Of a stretch of 29,961 nucleotides of DNA, positions 14,432 through 23,546 are shown in pieces. Source of the DNA: Planctomycetaceae bacterium (GTDB lineage Bacteria; Planctomycetota; Planctomycetia; Planctomycetales; Planctomycetaceae). The notes below the pieces were generated by a model. It saw only the letters and a program-made list of their open reading frames with translations. It had not been told where the DNA came from and did not search any database. Location: assembly GCA_947463775.1 (NCBI GenBank), contig CANHVD010000005.1, positions 1-29,961 of the forward strand. Reading direction: 5' to 3'. A program made the position numbers and the translations under genes. Within the stretch, counting starts at the first letter, position 1, and every line of letters starts with the position of its first letter.

Positions 14432-16837
14432 TTACCTCACGAACATGAATTCGTTGGAACTTAATAACACCTGAGCGTATCGGTCCCAACTGGACAATTC
14501 GCTCCCGTCACTGGCCGCGCTGACAAAACTCAGCCCAATCTCCAGCTCCGCTGGCTCCGGATCGCGAGCATACAGCAGCTCATATGCGTGCTCAATGCGC
14601 TCTTCATTGGAATCACTCCGCGAATGCAATCGAGCAACCAGCGCTTTGGCTCGGTCGAACATAAACGGACTGTTCATGAAGAACAAAAACTGCTGCGGCA
14701 CGATACTGCTGGGACGCTGCTCGACTGTCGATCGCATCAACGGAAAATCAAACAAACGCAGAAACACATCCGATCCAAAAGCATCTCCGTTGCGTCCCAC
14801 TTTCGCATACAGAGTCCGACGTTTTGTTTCCGTGATGTTGTGATGCGACGGACCGCCGAGCGTTGAATCCAGCTCACCCGTCACAAATAACAAAGAGTCT
14901 CGCCAGGCTTCCACGTCCATACGGCGAGGACTCATCCGCCACAGCAGGCGATTGTCACCGTCCGCTTTGTAAGACTGTTCGTTGTAGTCTCCACTTAACT
15001 GATATGTGGCAGAACACATAATTTGGCGATGCAAGGATTTCAGAGACCAGCCGTTGGCGACAAATTCACTGGCCAGCCAGTCAAGTAATTCCGGATGAGT
15101 CGGGCTCTCACCCAGCGTTCCGAAGTTGCTCGGAGTTCGCACAAGTCCCGCTCCGAAATGATGCTGCCAGATGCGATTCACGAACACTCGAACGGTGAGC
15201 GGATTCTGAGGATCAACGATCGAGGCCGCCAATTCTTCACGACCGCTGCCTTTTGTATAACCTGTCGGCTCAGCTCCCGAGAGGATTCGCAGAAAACGAC
15301 GCGGAGCCACGTCGCCGGTCTTCAACAGATTGCCGCGCAGGGCGACCTTCATGTCATCGTGACCAGTCTCGTGCAGGGTATGAGCAGTCTCCAGAGCAGG
15401 CGGAGCATTCGTCTGCAGATCAGCCAGCTCGGCTTTCCAGTGATCCAGCTGTGCCTGTTCTTCGGGAGTCGCTTCTTCCTTAGTGGCCTCCTCAGCGGCG
15501 GGATTTTTCTCATTCCTCGACCGCTTAGGGAACGTCTTGATCTTCTTGTTCAACTCCTCGACCGCATGTTGGTGATCGCGGAATCGCTTGACGACATCCA
15601 CTGCTGCCAGCGGCAAATCGTGAGTCGCTGAGTTGTTAAAGATGCCAGCCAGAGAATAATAATCCTGCTGAGGTATCGGATCGAACTTGTGATCATGGCA
15701 GCGAGCACATGAGCCCGTAATCCCCAGCAGTCCCCGCGTCAGAATGTCGACTCGATCATCAAGCGTTTCTGCTCGTGACTGTGCAATACTGTCCGGGTCA
15801 CCTCCGTCCGACTGATACGTCGGCCCTAGCGCGAAGAAGCCGGTCGCAACAGCTTGCGAGGGATCTCCACTTAAGTCACCGGCAATCTGTTGGCGGATGA
15901 ATTCATTGATTGGCAAGTCACGATTAAGCGCATCAACGACCCAGTCGCGATAACGCCAGGCGTCGTCCAACGCTTTGTCGCCCTCCAAAAATCCGCCTCG
16001 TCCATCGCTGAACCGAGCCACATCCAGCCAATGCCGTGCCCAGCGCTGCCCGTACTTGGGTGAGTTAAGCAATTCATCGACAAGCGACTCAACCGCCTTT
16101 TGCCGGTCATTCGCAGCAGCCGTAGCGAACGATTGAACTTGTTCCGGATTCGGCGGAATCCCAATCAGATCGATAAAGATCCTTCGCGCCAGAATATGCG
16201 TGGCCGCTGGCGCCACAGCCTGAAGCCTCGCCTGCGTTCGATGAGCCAGCACAAAGCTGTCGATGGGGTTAACCACTTCATTTGATGATTGTGCTGTACT
16301 CACCACAGGCACTTCCGGCCGCCGAACCGGCTGCCAGGCCCAATGACTTTGTTGAGCTTTAGCCCAGTCGAACTTCGACCAAGACTGACGCGATTCCGCT
16401 GCGAGAGTTCCGGGAGTTGACGTTGCTTCCGGCCACGGAGCCCCCATCTCAACCCACTTCGTAAGAGCCTCAATCTGACGTTGCTCGAGCTTTCGATCGG
16501 GCGGCATTTCAATGCCGTTGTATTTGACCGCCGAGATCAGAAGACTTTCCGCTGGCTTGCCAACCACCACTGCAGCACCCGACTCACCGCCCTTGATCAT
16601 GGCTTCGCGGCTGTCCACGTAGAGCCCCGCCTGTAATTCAGCCGCATCAGTGCTGTGGCAATCGTAGCAATGCTGAACCAGCACTGGTCGAATCTCGGCC
16701 TCGAAGAACTCGATCTGCTCTGCCGTAAATGTCGGCTTCTCTACAACGGCAGGAGTCTCATCAACTGCGGAAGCAACTTCACCGATCGCGATCGCAACAA
16801 CAAAGCCCCCGATCACGATGAACAGTTTTGGGATCAT
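14432..16837 (-). CDS. PSCyt1-PSCyt2-PSD1 cytochrome c-like protein
   Basis: An exported multidomain protein of the planctomycete cytochrome type, 801 residues. The signal peptide (IPKLFIVIGGFVVAIAIGEV) runs to about residue 24. The PSCyt1 domain has haem motif CYDCH (C57, C60, H61) and GIEMPP with M112 as the likely axial ligand. PSCyt2 (about 190-405) contains PIDSFVLAHR, RRIFIDLIGIPP, RWARHWLDVARFSDG and a second CARCH (C378, C381, H382) with DHKFDP. PSD1 (about 530-795) contains NPLTVRVFVNRIWQHHFG, SNFGTLGESPTHPELLDWLA and a PSRMDV-like SPRRMDVEAWRD. Between PSCyt2 and PSD1 lies a charged linker (about 425-475, rich in Lys and Glu). The pair with the DUF1501 gene downstream suggests a periplasmic redox or degradation unit, but no substrate is known. 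I see no clear Shine-Dalgarno; the signal peptide decides the start. Confidence 0.95.
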   Translation of the reverse strand: MIPKLFIVIGGFVVAIAIGEVASAVDETPAVVEKPTFTAEQIEFFEAEIRPVLVQHCYDCHSTDAAELQAGLYVDSREAMIKGGESGAAVVVGKPAESLLISAVKYNGIEMPPDRKLEQRQIEALTKWVEMGAPWPEATSTPGTLAAESRQSWSKFDWAKAQQSHWAWQPVRRPEVPVVSTAQSSNEVVNPIDSFVLAHRTQARLQAVAPAATHILARRIFIDLIGIPPNPEQVQSFATAAANDRQKAVESLVDELLNSPKYGQRWARHWLDVARFSDGRGGFLEGDKALDDAWRYRDWVVDALNRDLPINEFIRQQIAGDLSGDPSQAVATGFFALGPTYQSDGGDPDSIAQSRAETLDDRVDILTRGLLGITGSCARCHDHKFDPIPQQDYYSLAGIFNNSATHDLPLAAVDVVKRFRDHQHAVEELNKKIKTFPKRSRNEKNPAAEEATKEEATPEEQAQLDHWKAELADLQTNAPPALETAHTLHETGHDDMKVALRGNLLKTGDVAPRRFLRILSGAEPTGYTKGSGREELAASIVDPQNPLTVRVFVNRIWQHHFGAGLVRTPSNFGTLGESPTHPELLDWLASEFVANGWSLKSLHRQIMCSATYQLSGDYNEQSYKADGDNRLLWRMSPRRMDVEAWRDSLLFVTGELDSTLGGPSHHNITETKRRTLYAKVGRNGDAFGSDVFLRLFDFPLMRSTVEQRPSSIVPQQFLFFMNSPFMFDRAKALVARLHSRSDSNEERIEHAYELLYARDPEPAELEIGLSFVSAASDGSELSSWDRYAQVLLSSNEFMFVR

Positions 16838-17753
16838 AGGATTTGTCGCAGCAAAACAGGTCGGCGGGAGATCGGGGCGGGGTGATCGAGGAACAGAAAT
16901 GTTTCCGGATCCGCATTGAACAGCGTTTCACAAATCCATCTTATTCGGACAGCAAATTGATTCCAAGACGCATCATGGGAATTAGCCAACATCCGCATCT
17001 TGATTGTAACGACCGAAATCAGCTGAACATTCAGGGGACCTTCTGTCATGAAATGCGATAAGTCCGAGTGAATCAAACTTGCTCAGTAAAACTTGATAGG
17101 GCCGTGAGTAACCGTCCCTGATCAGCGACTTTGTAAAATCGGCCCCGACGACTGCATCAGAGTGATCCGTTCTTCGTTAGTCAGACTAATTTGTTTTCGC
17201 TATCAGCATCATCGTATCTTCCTTCGTCAAGAAAAGATGACGCCAGCGGCTGAAAACAAACTCCCGTAGGTAAGCGCCACTACAATCGCCGGTTTCTTCG
17301 GAAGTTGAAAAGGAATCGTTTGAGAATCTCCATCGTGGCAACACGACGCTCCGGGCCGCTTCAGTGAGACCGACGCGACGTTCCGGCCAGGCGTTCGCTG
17401 CTTATGGTTATCCGCAGACACGATGAATGGTTGTTATTCTTCAGCGTCGATGATTGCGAATGAGTATGAGTGGAGGCTGCGTACGAAGGTGGTCGTAGGG
17501 AAGAGTTTCTCAATCATCTGGGAAGCGAGTGCTGTGCCGCGAATGCTAACTGGTGGTCTCAATGAAGTGTCGTGGTTGTCGTGCATGATGCTTGCCAGGA
17601 CGCTTCGAAGGAACCATCATGCACGCGAGTGCTCTCTGCATGCAACAGGCCGGTATGGCTCTGATTTGATCACGAGCGTATGACCTGTCATTTCAAAGGC
17701 CGCAACCGACGACTGAACCATGTGTTTCGTTGTGTGGTAAAGGAAGTCACTTA
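16838..17753. other. long intergenic stretch between divergent genes
   Basis: About 915 bases between the PSD1 gene and the metallohydrolase gene, which diverge from it, so both promoters should lie here. A minus-strand frame of 64 codons (17227-17421, GTG start, no Shine-Dalgarno) ends in a hydrophobic stretch AIVVALTYGSLFSAAGVIF and could be a small membrane protein; I would not call it on this evidence. A plus-strand frame at 17423-17683 has poor composition. An 11-bp inverted repeat (17580-17625) is listed separately. Otherwise I see nothing. Confidence 0.5.
17580..17625. repeat. 11-bp perfect inverted repeat
   Basis: CGTGCATGATG (17580-17590) and CATCATGCACG (17615-17625) are exact inverted copies separated by 24 bases. 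The spacer itself contains the palindrome CTTCGAAG. It lies about 130 bases upstream of the metallohydrolase start. It could be an operator, an attenuator-like hairpin or a mobile-element footprint; no T-run follows. Confidence 0.6.
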
Positions 17754-20462
17754 ATGAGAGCTATTTGTGCTGTTGCGGTGATGTTCATGGCCGGGCTGAT
17801 GGCTGCTTCAGATCCAGAGGCGGCAAGAGCTCATCCTCCTGAATCCAAACCAAATGGATCGGCGTCTGGGCAGGGAGGTGAACCTCAGGAAAAAGAGCCG
17901 GCCGATCCTGTTTCCGAAGTTGATCGGCAAGTGGCTTACTTTCAGTTCGAAAGTTTGAGCTGGCTCGCGAGTCGATGTCCCTCGCCGTTGCAGCAGGAGA
18001 CGATTCAGCAGGCGTTGGTGGAGCTGCAGACGGCCACGCAGCTTCCGCAGGCTCCAACACTAAAGACACTTGTGGCACAGCGAATATCGCTCCAGGCAAA
18101 GCTGCGAGAACAGCATCGTGTGGTTTCGTTTGAATGGTCGAAGTCAGGACTCAAACCAGCGATGGACGTCCCAGCGATTGAAGTTGCCAGGGGACTTTCT
18201 CGGGTTGTGATTGTCGAGATTCTTAACACTGATTCGGAAGCGGCGAACTTGACGCTGGCCATTGGAGGGCAGAATCAGAACGCAGTGCCCTGGACAGTGC
18301 TGCCCGGAAAGTCACAGTGGTTCCCATTGATGCTCACAGCGGACTTGCCAGTTGTGAAGGTGACAGCAAACGCGGGTGCAGTGACTCACGAGTTTTCGCT
18401 TCCCATTCAGGTTGCCGAGCCTGCAAAGATTCGTGGCCGGCTGTTCGATATTGATCTCGACATAGCCACGCCGGGGCGTGTGTGGGTTGAAGGAAGTGAT
18501 CATCAATACCGGCACGCCGGACCGTTTGCCGCTAATAAGTCGTTTCTTGAGAAGCCAGTCCTGCTGTCTACGGTGCCTCGTTCGTATGGCGTGCCTTTCT
18601 TCTACGCGGATGGAACGTTCGAAATCGATGTTCCGCCGGGACCAACGATCGTGACTCTGGAACGTGGCTTTGAGCATTCTCTGACAGGCGAGTCGATTGA
18701 TCTGGCTGCCGGAGAGACTCGGGAGCTCACTCTGTCATCGAAGCGCTTTGTCGACATGAAAGCGGACGGCTGGGTCAGCGGTGACACGCATATTCACTGG
18801 GTCACAAATGCCTGGAATGTCGATTTGCCGCTTGAGCATTTGTCGCTGGTGCAGAAGGCAGAAGATCTGCGAGTCGTCAACAACCTGACTCTGCTGCACC
18901 GCACGACGGTCGACGCCTTTGTTAAGCCTTCGCAAGCTCCGATGGGGCCGATCAGGAACTTCTGCAACGATGATTATCACATCGAAATGGCTGAAGAGTA
19001 TCGCAATCAGAATCTCTATGGGCACCTGTGTTTCCTGAACCTGAAGTGGCTGGTGCTGCCCATTGGAACCGGCCCACAAATTGCCGGCGATGATTCACTG
19101 GACTACCCGATCAACAGAACCGCCATTCTGCAGGCTCGTGAACAGGGCGGCATCAGTATCGAAGCTCACGGAGTTGGAGCCAATCATGAGCTTCCTCTGA
19201 ACGCCGTGCATGGGCTGACTGATTCGCTCGATCAGATTGATCCGGATGACTATTACCGACTGCTCGACTGTGGCTTTCAGTTGCCGCTGACAAACGGCAG
19301 CGATCATCCAGCTCGTATTGCAGGTTGTGCTCGCGCGTATGTGAAGATCGAAGGCGACTTCGCTTATGAAAAATGGATTGATGGAATTCGTCGAGGTCGA
19401 ACTTTTACCACGTCCGGACCATTGCTGTCGCTGACTGTGAATAAAAGAAACGTCGGAGATGCCCTGACGACAACAGCTACGGAAATACTTCAGATTCAGG
19501 TGACTGCAAAGTCGCGATTTCCGCTGGGGCGAGTTCAAATCGTATCCAATGGTGTGGTTCTCAGAGAGATCGAAACTCAGGATAAGGAAGCAGATCTGAC
19601 CATCACAATACCCGCCGGCGAAAGTCGCTGGATTGTGGCGAGGTGTTCCGGGAACGATCAGTGGAACGCCATCTGGCATCCGAATATCGCTCATACCAGT
19701 GCGGCTTATGTTCACGTCGACGGGCGTTCGGTTTTTCGCGAGGAAGCTGCTCATGAGTGGATCGATCGCATGCGGTTGCATATTCGCGACATCCAGACGA
19801 AGGGGCTGTTCGGAAACGCAACTCAGCGCAATGAGGCTTTGGCGTATGCCGGTGAATCCATTCGTCGCTATGAACGACTGATGGCGATCCGATCACGGCC
19901 TCCGCAGCAGGGTATGGCGACGATTGATGAACAGCGAGATCTCCTGCTGATGCAGGCCTCGTTTGTATCGCCGCTTAGTCATGATGATCCTTTCGTGAGT
20001 GCTATCAGGCAGTCGGTGCATTCGGGAAACCTGCGAAATGCTGCTGAACTACTGACGATTCTGAAGGTGCAGATCAATCCGGAATCCCGAGTCAAACTGG
20101 CTCCCGTGACATTGCCTGAATCGCTGGTTCAGCACAGAACTCAACGATTTCTGATTGAGATTCACAACGAGGCGAGAATTCAGGCACCGCTCAGAATTCG
20201 CGCGCTTGATCAGTCTGCCGGAGACGTGCAGCCTGCGGACTGGTGCGACGTGCGACTCGTGGAGAATCTGGTTTCTTCGTCGATTCTTTCTGGCGAGGAA
20301 ACCGAATGGAAGCTGCTGGAACTCAGTAGCGATCTTGCAGGCCGCCGCGAAGTGCGTTTCGAAGCCGACGTGGGCCAGGGAACGCAGGATCTTGGTTTTC
20401 GGTCCACGACGGATGTGCTGCTGAAGGTGAATCCGTCCGCACCATCAGCCGAAACACGTTAA
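17754..20462 (+). CDS. secreted CehA/McbA-type PHP metallohydrolase
   Basis: A large exported protein, 902 residues, with a PHP-type metal-dependent hydrolase domain of the CehA/McbA group (named for carbaryl hydrolase relatives). The start ATG 17754 is preceded by AAGGAAG with about 7 bases of spacing; the signal peptide is MRAICAVAVMFMAGLMAASD. Residues 30-55 are a low-complexity Pro/Glu/Gly linker. Residues 130-330 look like beta-sandwich modules (VVIVEILNTDSEAANLTLAI, FEIDVPPGPTIVTLE). The PHP domain has the metal motif SGDTHIHW (H346, H348), IEAHGVG (E470, H472) and NGSDHPARIAG (D517, H518), then GRTFTTSGPLLSLTVN, a stretch typical of this group. Residues 640-900 include a helical region and another beta domain. 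The substrate is unknown. Flanking genes are all divergent or convergent, so it is probably monocistronic. A second family member lies at the right edge of the window. Confidence 0.85.
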   Translation: MRAICAVAVMFMAGLMAASDPEAARAHPPESKPNGSASGQGGEPQEKEPADPVSEVDRQVAYFQFESLSWLASRCPSPLQQETIQQALVELQTATQLPQAPTLKTLVAQRISLQAKLREQHRVVSFEWSKSGLKPAMDVPAIEVARGLSRVVIVEILNTDSEAANLTLAIGGQNQNAVPWTVLPGKSQWFPLMLTADLPVVKVTANAGAVTHEFSLPIQVAEPAKIRGRLFDIDLDIATPGRVWVEGSDHQYRHAGPFAANKSFLEKPVLLSTVPRSYGVPFFYADGTFEIDVPPGPTIVTLERGFEHSLTGESIDLAAGETRELTLSSKRFVDMKADGWVSGDTHIHWVTNAWNVDLPLEHLSLVQKAEDLRVVNNLTLLHRTTVDAFVKPSQAPMGPIRNFCNDDYHIEMAEEYRNQNLYGHLCFLNLKWLVLPIGTGPQIAGDDSLDYPINRTAILQAREQGGISIEAHGVGANHELPLNAVHGLTDSLDQIDPDDYYRLLDCGFQLPLTNGSDHPARIAGCARAYVKIEGDFAYEKWIDGIRRGRTFTTSGPLLSLTVNKRNVGDALTTTATEILQIQVTAKSRFPLGRVQIVSNGVVLREIETQDKEADLTITIPAGESRWIVARCSGNDQWNAIWHPNIAHTSAAYVHVDGRSVFREEAAHEWIDRMRLHIRDIQTKGLFGNATQRNEALAYAGESIRRYERLMAIRSRPPQQGMATIDEQRDLLLMQASFVSPLSHDDPFVSAIRQSVHSGNLRNAAELLTILKVQINPESRVKLAPVTLPESLVQHRTQRFLIEIHNEARIQAPLRIRALDQSAGDVQPADWCDVRLVENLVSSSILSGEETEWKLLELSSDLAGRREVRFEADVGQGTQDLGFRSTTDVLLKVNPSAPSAETR

Positions 20463-20479
20463 CGTCAGGCTGTTTTTTT
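20446..20479 (+). terminator. probable intrinsic terminator of the metallohydrolase gene
   Basis: CAGCC (20446-20450) pairs with GGCTG (20468-20472), and seven T residues follow at once (20473-20479). The loop contains the perfect palindrome ACGTTAACGT (20456-20465), which can extend the fold. The stem begins inside the coding sequence and the stop codon lies in the loop. This is the only good stem-plus-T-run I find after a gene in the window. Confidence 0.55.
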
Positions 20480-20603
20480 GCTTCAAACCGAGTGCCAGCA
20501 CACTCCCGCTTTGGCTCGATGCACCTGCGCTAGCCGCTGATGCCATCATGGCCAGACAAAGAGAGAAAGATGAACGGCTCCGCAATTTTCGTGCTGCGAC
20601 TTG

Positions 20604-21554
20604 TTACTCGGAACGTTTTTTTGGCCGTTGCGTTCTGATGATCGGTGTGGGCCGAGTGATTCCCTTGTAGATCAGGGCGATCCCAACGCCGCTGTAAATG
20701 GCAGGGAACAGCAGGAAAAGAGAAGCGACGTGGCGCATCACGTAGATGGCTAATGCATTGAGAACAATGCCCACCGCGACCGGAAGAATCACCTCGAGTG
20801 ATTCAACTGCTTGGGATCGCCTCACCCCATACTGGAGCAGGAAACCGTACAAGGCCCACTCCAGCGGCCAGAGAAGAAAAGAAACCGGGATTGTCCATGC
20901 GCCCCATGACCGTGGAGAAATGGTCAGAGCCTGCCAGATACCCATCAGTGGATGACCAAGGTACAAAGACGTCCAGAACGCCTCCCCGGCCCTCGGAACT
21001 GACAAACCCATAAGGGAAAACAGCAAAAGCGGAAACAACAATGCAGCCAGAGAGAAACCGACAATTGCCATCTGCCAGGGCACCTCTGAGGCATCTATGG
21101 TGGTGGCAGAATCTGATTCTCCACTCCCTCCAACGCATTGCGATTCCAGGTCAGAACGATGATTTCCCTCAAGAGAAAGTTGTCGCTCTATGACCTTCAT
21201 GCGCGACCGCAGTGCAGCGCGAAGTGCATGATATTTGCTAAGGGGGAGAATTCCGCCTGAACGCAGAAACTTAAGAAACTTCGCCATAAAGATGCTCATG
21301 CGAAGTTCTTTGACAGCATCCGTCTCCGTGGGCTGCCTCGGCAGGAAACAATCCCGTTGAGGAAAGGCGGTCCCATTTTCTGCATTCAACGAATACGACT
21401 CCGCCAGCTTGGGAAAATCACCAAGGATCTTTTTGGAGTCCTCACTGGTCAGCAACTGTGACTTTTCCCATTCAAGGATCTGGTCTTCCGTCGATTTCAG
21501 GACAGACAGCAACAGTTGCCAATTCGACTTTGAATCATTCTTCGCATCGGACAT
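20604..21554 (-). CDS. four-helix membrane protein of unknown function
   Basis: I do not recognise this 316-residue protein. ATG 21554 is chosen because GGAG lies 8 bases upstream; GTG 21563 is also in frame. Residues 1-155 are soluble and charged, with helical segments (WQLLLSVLKSTEDQILEWEK, SIFMAKFLKFLRSGGILPL, YHALRAALRSRMKVIERQLS) ahead of a short Ser/Gly/Asp-rich stretch. Four probable membrane helices follow at about 162-184, 219-243, 254-273 and 277-298, ending in a basic tail RTQRPKKRSE that should stay in the cytoplasm. A cytoplasmic helical domain plus four helices would suit a sensor or scaffold. It lies 199 bases downstream of the kinase on the same strand, so it could be a third member of the sigma-kinase unit, but the gap leaves that open. 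Confidence 0.7.
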   Translation of the reverse strand: MSDAKNDSKSNWQLLLSVLKSTEDQILEWEKSQLLTSEDSKKILGDFPKLAESYSLNAENGTAFPQRDCFLPRQPTETDAVKELRMSIFMAKFLKFLRSGGILPLSKYHALRAALRSRMKVIERQLSLEGNHRSDLESQCVGGSGESDSATTIDASEVPWQMAIVGFSLAALLFPLLLFSLMGLSVPRAGEAFWTSLYLGHPLMGIWQALTISPRSWGAWTIPVSFLLWPLEWALYGFLLQYGVRRSQAVESLEVILPVAVGIVLNALAIYVMRHVASLFLLFPAIYSGVGIALIYKGITRPTPIIRTQRPKKRSE

Positions 21555-21753
21555 CTTTGGCACTCCGGAACTTGGGTGACGGCAGACAGACCATGCGAAG
21601 CTCGCTGCGCAATAAAGCCCTGTCTGAAGAACGAACGCGTCAAATCACCAGAACACGGCTAAAGAAAATCCGCGATTCTCGTTGAGTCGGTCCGATGGCG
21701 CCGCGACGACCGTTTCTGACACCCCTTTGCACACCGATGGACGACCAGCAGCA

Positions 21754-23514
21754 TCAATTCTTGTCTCTGTCGAGCCCGGCGTTGTTCTTTCTCGGCATGC
21801 CGTCCCGGTTGGCTTCCAGACTTGCGCTGGAGCGGTTCATCGCGATGAACTGAATCAGTCCAATCAGGGCGAGGGCCAACATCATCGGGATCGCAGTCAA
21901 TGCGGCCACAGGCTGATGCCGCACGATTATGGAGTCCACCCACAGTAAGCCGTAGCTGAGCATTGTCAGCACCGTGATATAGCCGATCAGCAAAGGGCGA
22001 CAGCGCAGAGACGAAGCAGCGACAAGCACAAACATAGCGGACGTTAATCCGCTGCGGGCTCCGTCGCCTGAAAAGATCACAGCTGTCAGAAGCAGCACTT
22101 CACCCGTTGCCCAGGCGTACAGAGTCCAGGCTGCACCGTCGGTTCGCTGGAGCCCCCACTGCCAGATCGCAGCGTTCAGGATCGCCAGCGGGACCACGTA
22201 GTTCACTGTTCGCTTGAAGCTTTCATCGCCGGGCAACATTCCGGACAAGTTGGCGATGACGTGATACGAGTAGAAGACCAGCAGCGTGCAGATCGTGACG
22301 GCCAGACCCGGGCGGTGACGAGCCGAGCGCTGCACTCGCCGAAAGATTCCCGACTGCCTGACGTGAATCGATTCCCCTTCCAGACATCTTCGCAGATCGG
22401 CTGCAAACTCACCGGCGTTCGGATATCGCAGGGCCGGGTCGGTCTCCAGCGACTGGATACAAATCGCATTCAGGTCATGCGGGATGCGACGATCGCGTTC
22501 ACGCGGGGAGATGACGTCATGTTCTCGAATGAGCTGTATCGTTCGGGCAAAGTCGCCACCAGCAACCTCGATCGGCGGCCGCCCCGTCAAAATGCGGTAG
22601 AGAATTGCTCCCAGACCGTAAACATCGGCTGCTGGCGAAGCGGTACAGGACTGGCCAGTCGCGATTTCCGGAGCCATGTAGCCGGGCGTCCCCATGATGT
22701 CTCCGGCCGACGTCAAATTCGAGTCCGTCTGAAGGCTTTTGGCGAGACCGAAGTCCATCACCCACGGCTGACCGGTCTTCTGGTCAATCAGAATGTTGGA
22801 TGGTTTTAGATCCCGGTGAATAATGCCATGTTCATGAGCATCAGCGATCGCATCCGCCACAACTCGCAGCTTCTTAATCGCGTCCGTAGTCGTCAGAACA
22901 TTTCGCTGCAGCAATTTCTCCAGTGTGACTCCGTGAATGAACTTCATCACGATAAACGGTTCACCATGGATGTCGCCCACCTCATACACCGGCACCACGG
23001 CGGCGTGGGCCAGTTGAGATGCCGCGTTGGCTTCGTGAAGAAATCGCTCCACATCCTGTGCTGAAGAAAAAGCTCCCATGCGCATCATCTTGATGGCGAC
23101 AAGTCGATCGGGGCGAAACTGGCGAGCCTTATAAACGATCCCCATTCCGCCGCGATCGATCTCCTCCAGGATTTCATAATTCTGTATTTCGGGCAGCCTG
23201 CGAGAGCGGCTTCCGTGCAGAGGCATTCCCGAAGTGGCACTGATAGTTTCCGCAAGGGCCGCGTCATGATTATCGGGGTCCTGAGTCTCCGCATCGGCCC
23301 CCAGATCAGCAATCACCGCGGCCAGCAGTCGACGGGCAATTTCTGGAGGCAGTGATTGCCTGTTAACCCAGTTAACGCGTTCCTCAGGCGGATTCTCGAC
23401 TGCCTGCCAGAACAGCTGCTGAATTCGTTCATAGTCGCGGACAGCCTCAATGCGTCGTTGGGACGCACCGTCATGACCCGTTTCGTCACCTTCTGAAGGT
23501 CGTTCAGCCATCAT
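21754..23514 (-). CDS. serine/threonine protein kinase with polytopic membrane C-terminus
   Basis: A Hanks-type Ser/Thr kinase of 586 residues. The N-terminal ~110 residues are soluble and resemble the lead region of planctomycete sigma-linked kinases (RIQQLFWQAVE, PPEERVNWV). The kinase domain spans about 113-380: glycine loop DRGGMGIVYKA (120-130), ATP lysine K142 in VAIKMM, catalytic loop HRDLKPSN (233-240, D235), DFG (254-256), GTPGYMAPE (275-283) and ADVYGLGAILYRILTGRPP. All catalytic residues are present, so it should be active. The C-terminus has about six hydrophobic segments between residues 404 and 560, instead of the single helix plus sensor common in PknB-like kinases. ATG 23514 is immediately followed by a second ATG; Shine-Dalgarno is weak. 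It starts 32 bases after the ECF sigma gene, implying cotranscription. Confidence 0.93.
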   Translation of the reverse strand: MMAERPSEGDETGHDGASQRRIEAVRDYERIQQLFWQAVENPPEERVNWVNRQSLPPEIARRLLAAVIADLGADAETQDPDNHDAALAETISATSGMPLHGSRSRRLPEIQNYEILEEIDRGGMGIVYKARQFRPDRLVAIKMMRMGAFSSAQDVERFLHEANAASQLAHAAVVPVYEVGDIHGEPFIVMKFIHGVTLEKLLQRNVLTTTDAIKKLRVVADAIADAHEHGIIHRDLKPSNILIDQKTGQPWVMDFGLAKSLQTDSNLTSAGDIMGTPGYMAPEIATGQSCTASPAADVYGLGAILYRILTGRPPIEVAGGDFARTIQLIREHDVISPRERDRRIPHDLNAICIQSLETDPALRYPNAGEFAADLRRCLEGESIHVRQSGIFRRVQRSARHRPGLAVTICTLLVFYSYHVIANLSGMLPGDESFKRTVNYVVPLAILNAAIWQWGLQRTDGAAWTLYAWATGEVLLLTAVIFSGDGARSGLTSAMFVLVAASSLRCRPLLIGYITVLTMLSYGLLWVDSIIVRHQPVAALTAIPMMLALALIGLIQFIAMNRSSASLEANRDGMPRKNNAGLDRDKN

Positions 23515-23546
23515 TCTTTCAGCTTTCTGCTGTTGGCTTCAGATTT

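Noticed and set aside
16834..17076. Minus-strand ORF ending in an ATGA overlap with the PSD1 start
   Set aside because: The overlap looks like translational coupling, but the frame starts at TTG or an internal ATG without Shine-Dalgarno and the peptide has no recognisable family; probably chance.
17227..17421. Minus-strand ORF of 64 codons with a hydrophobic C-terminus
   Set aside because: GTG start without Shine-Dalgarno, no family resemblance; left as part of the intergenic note.
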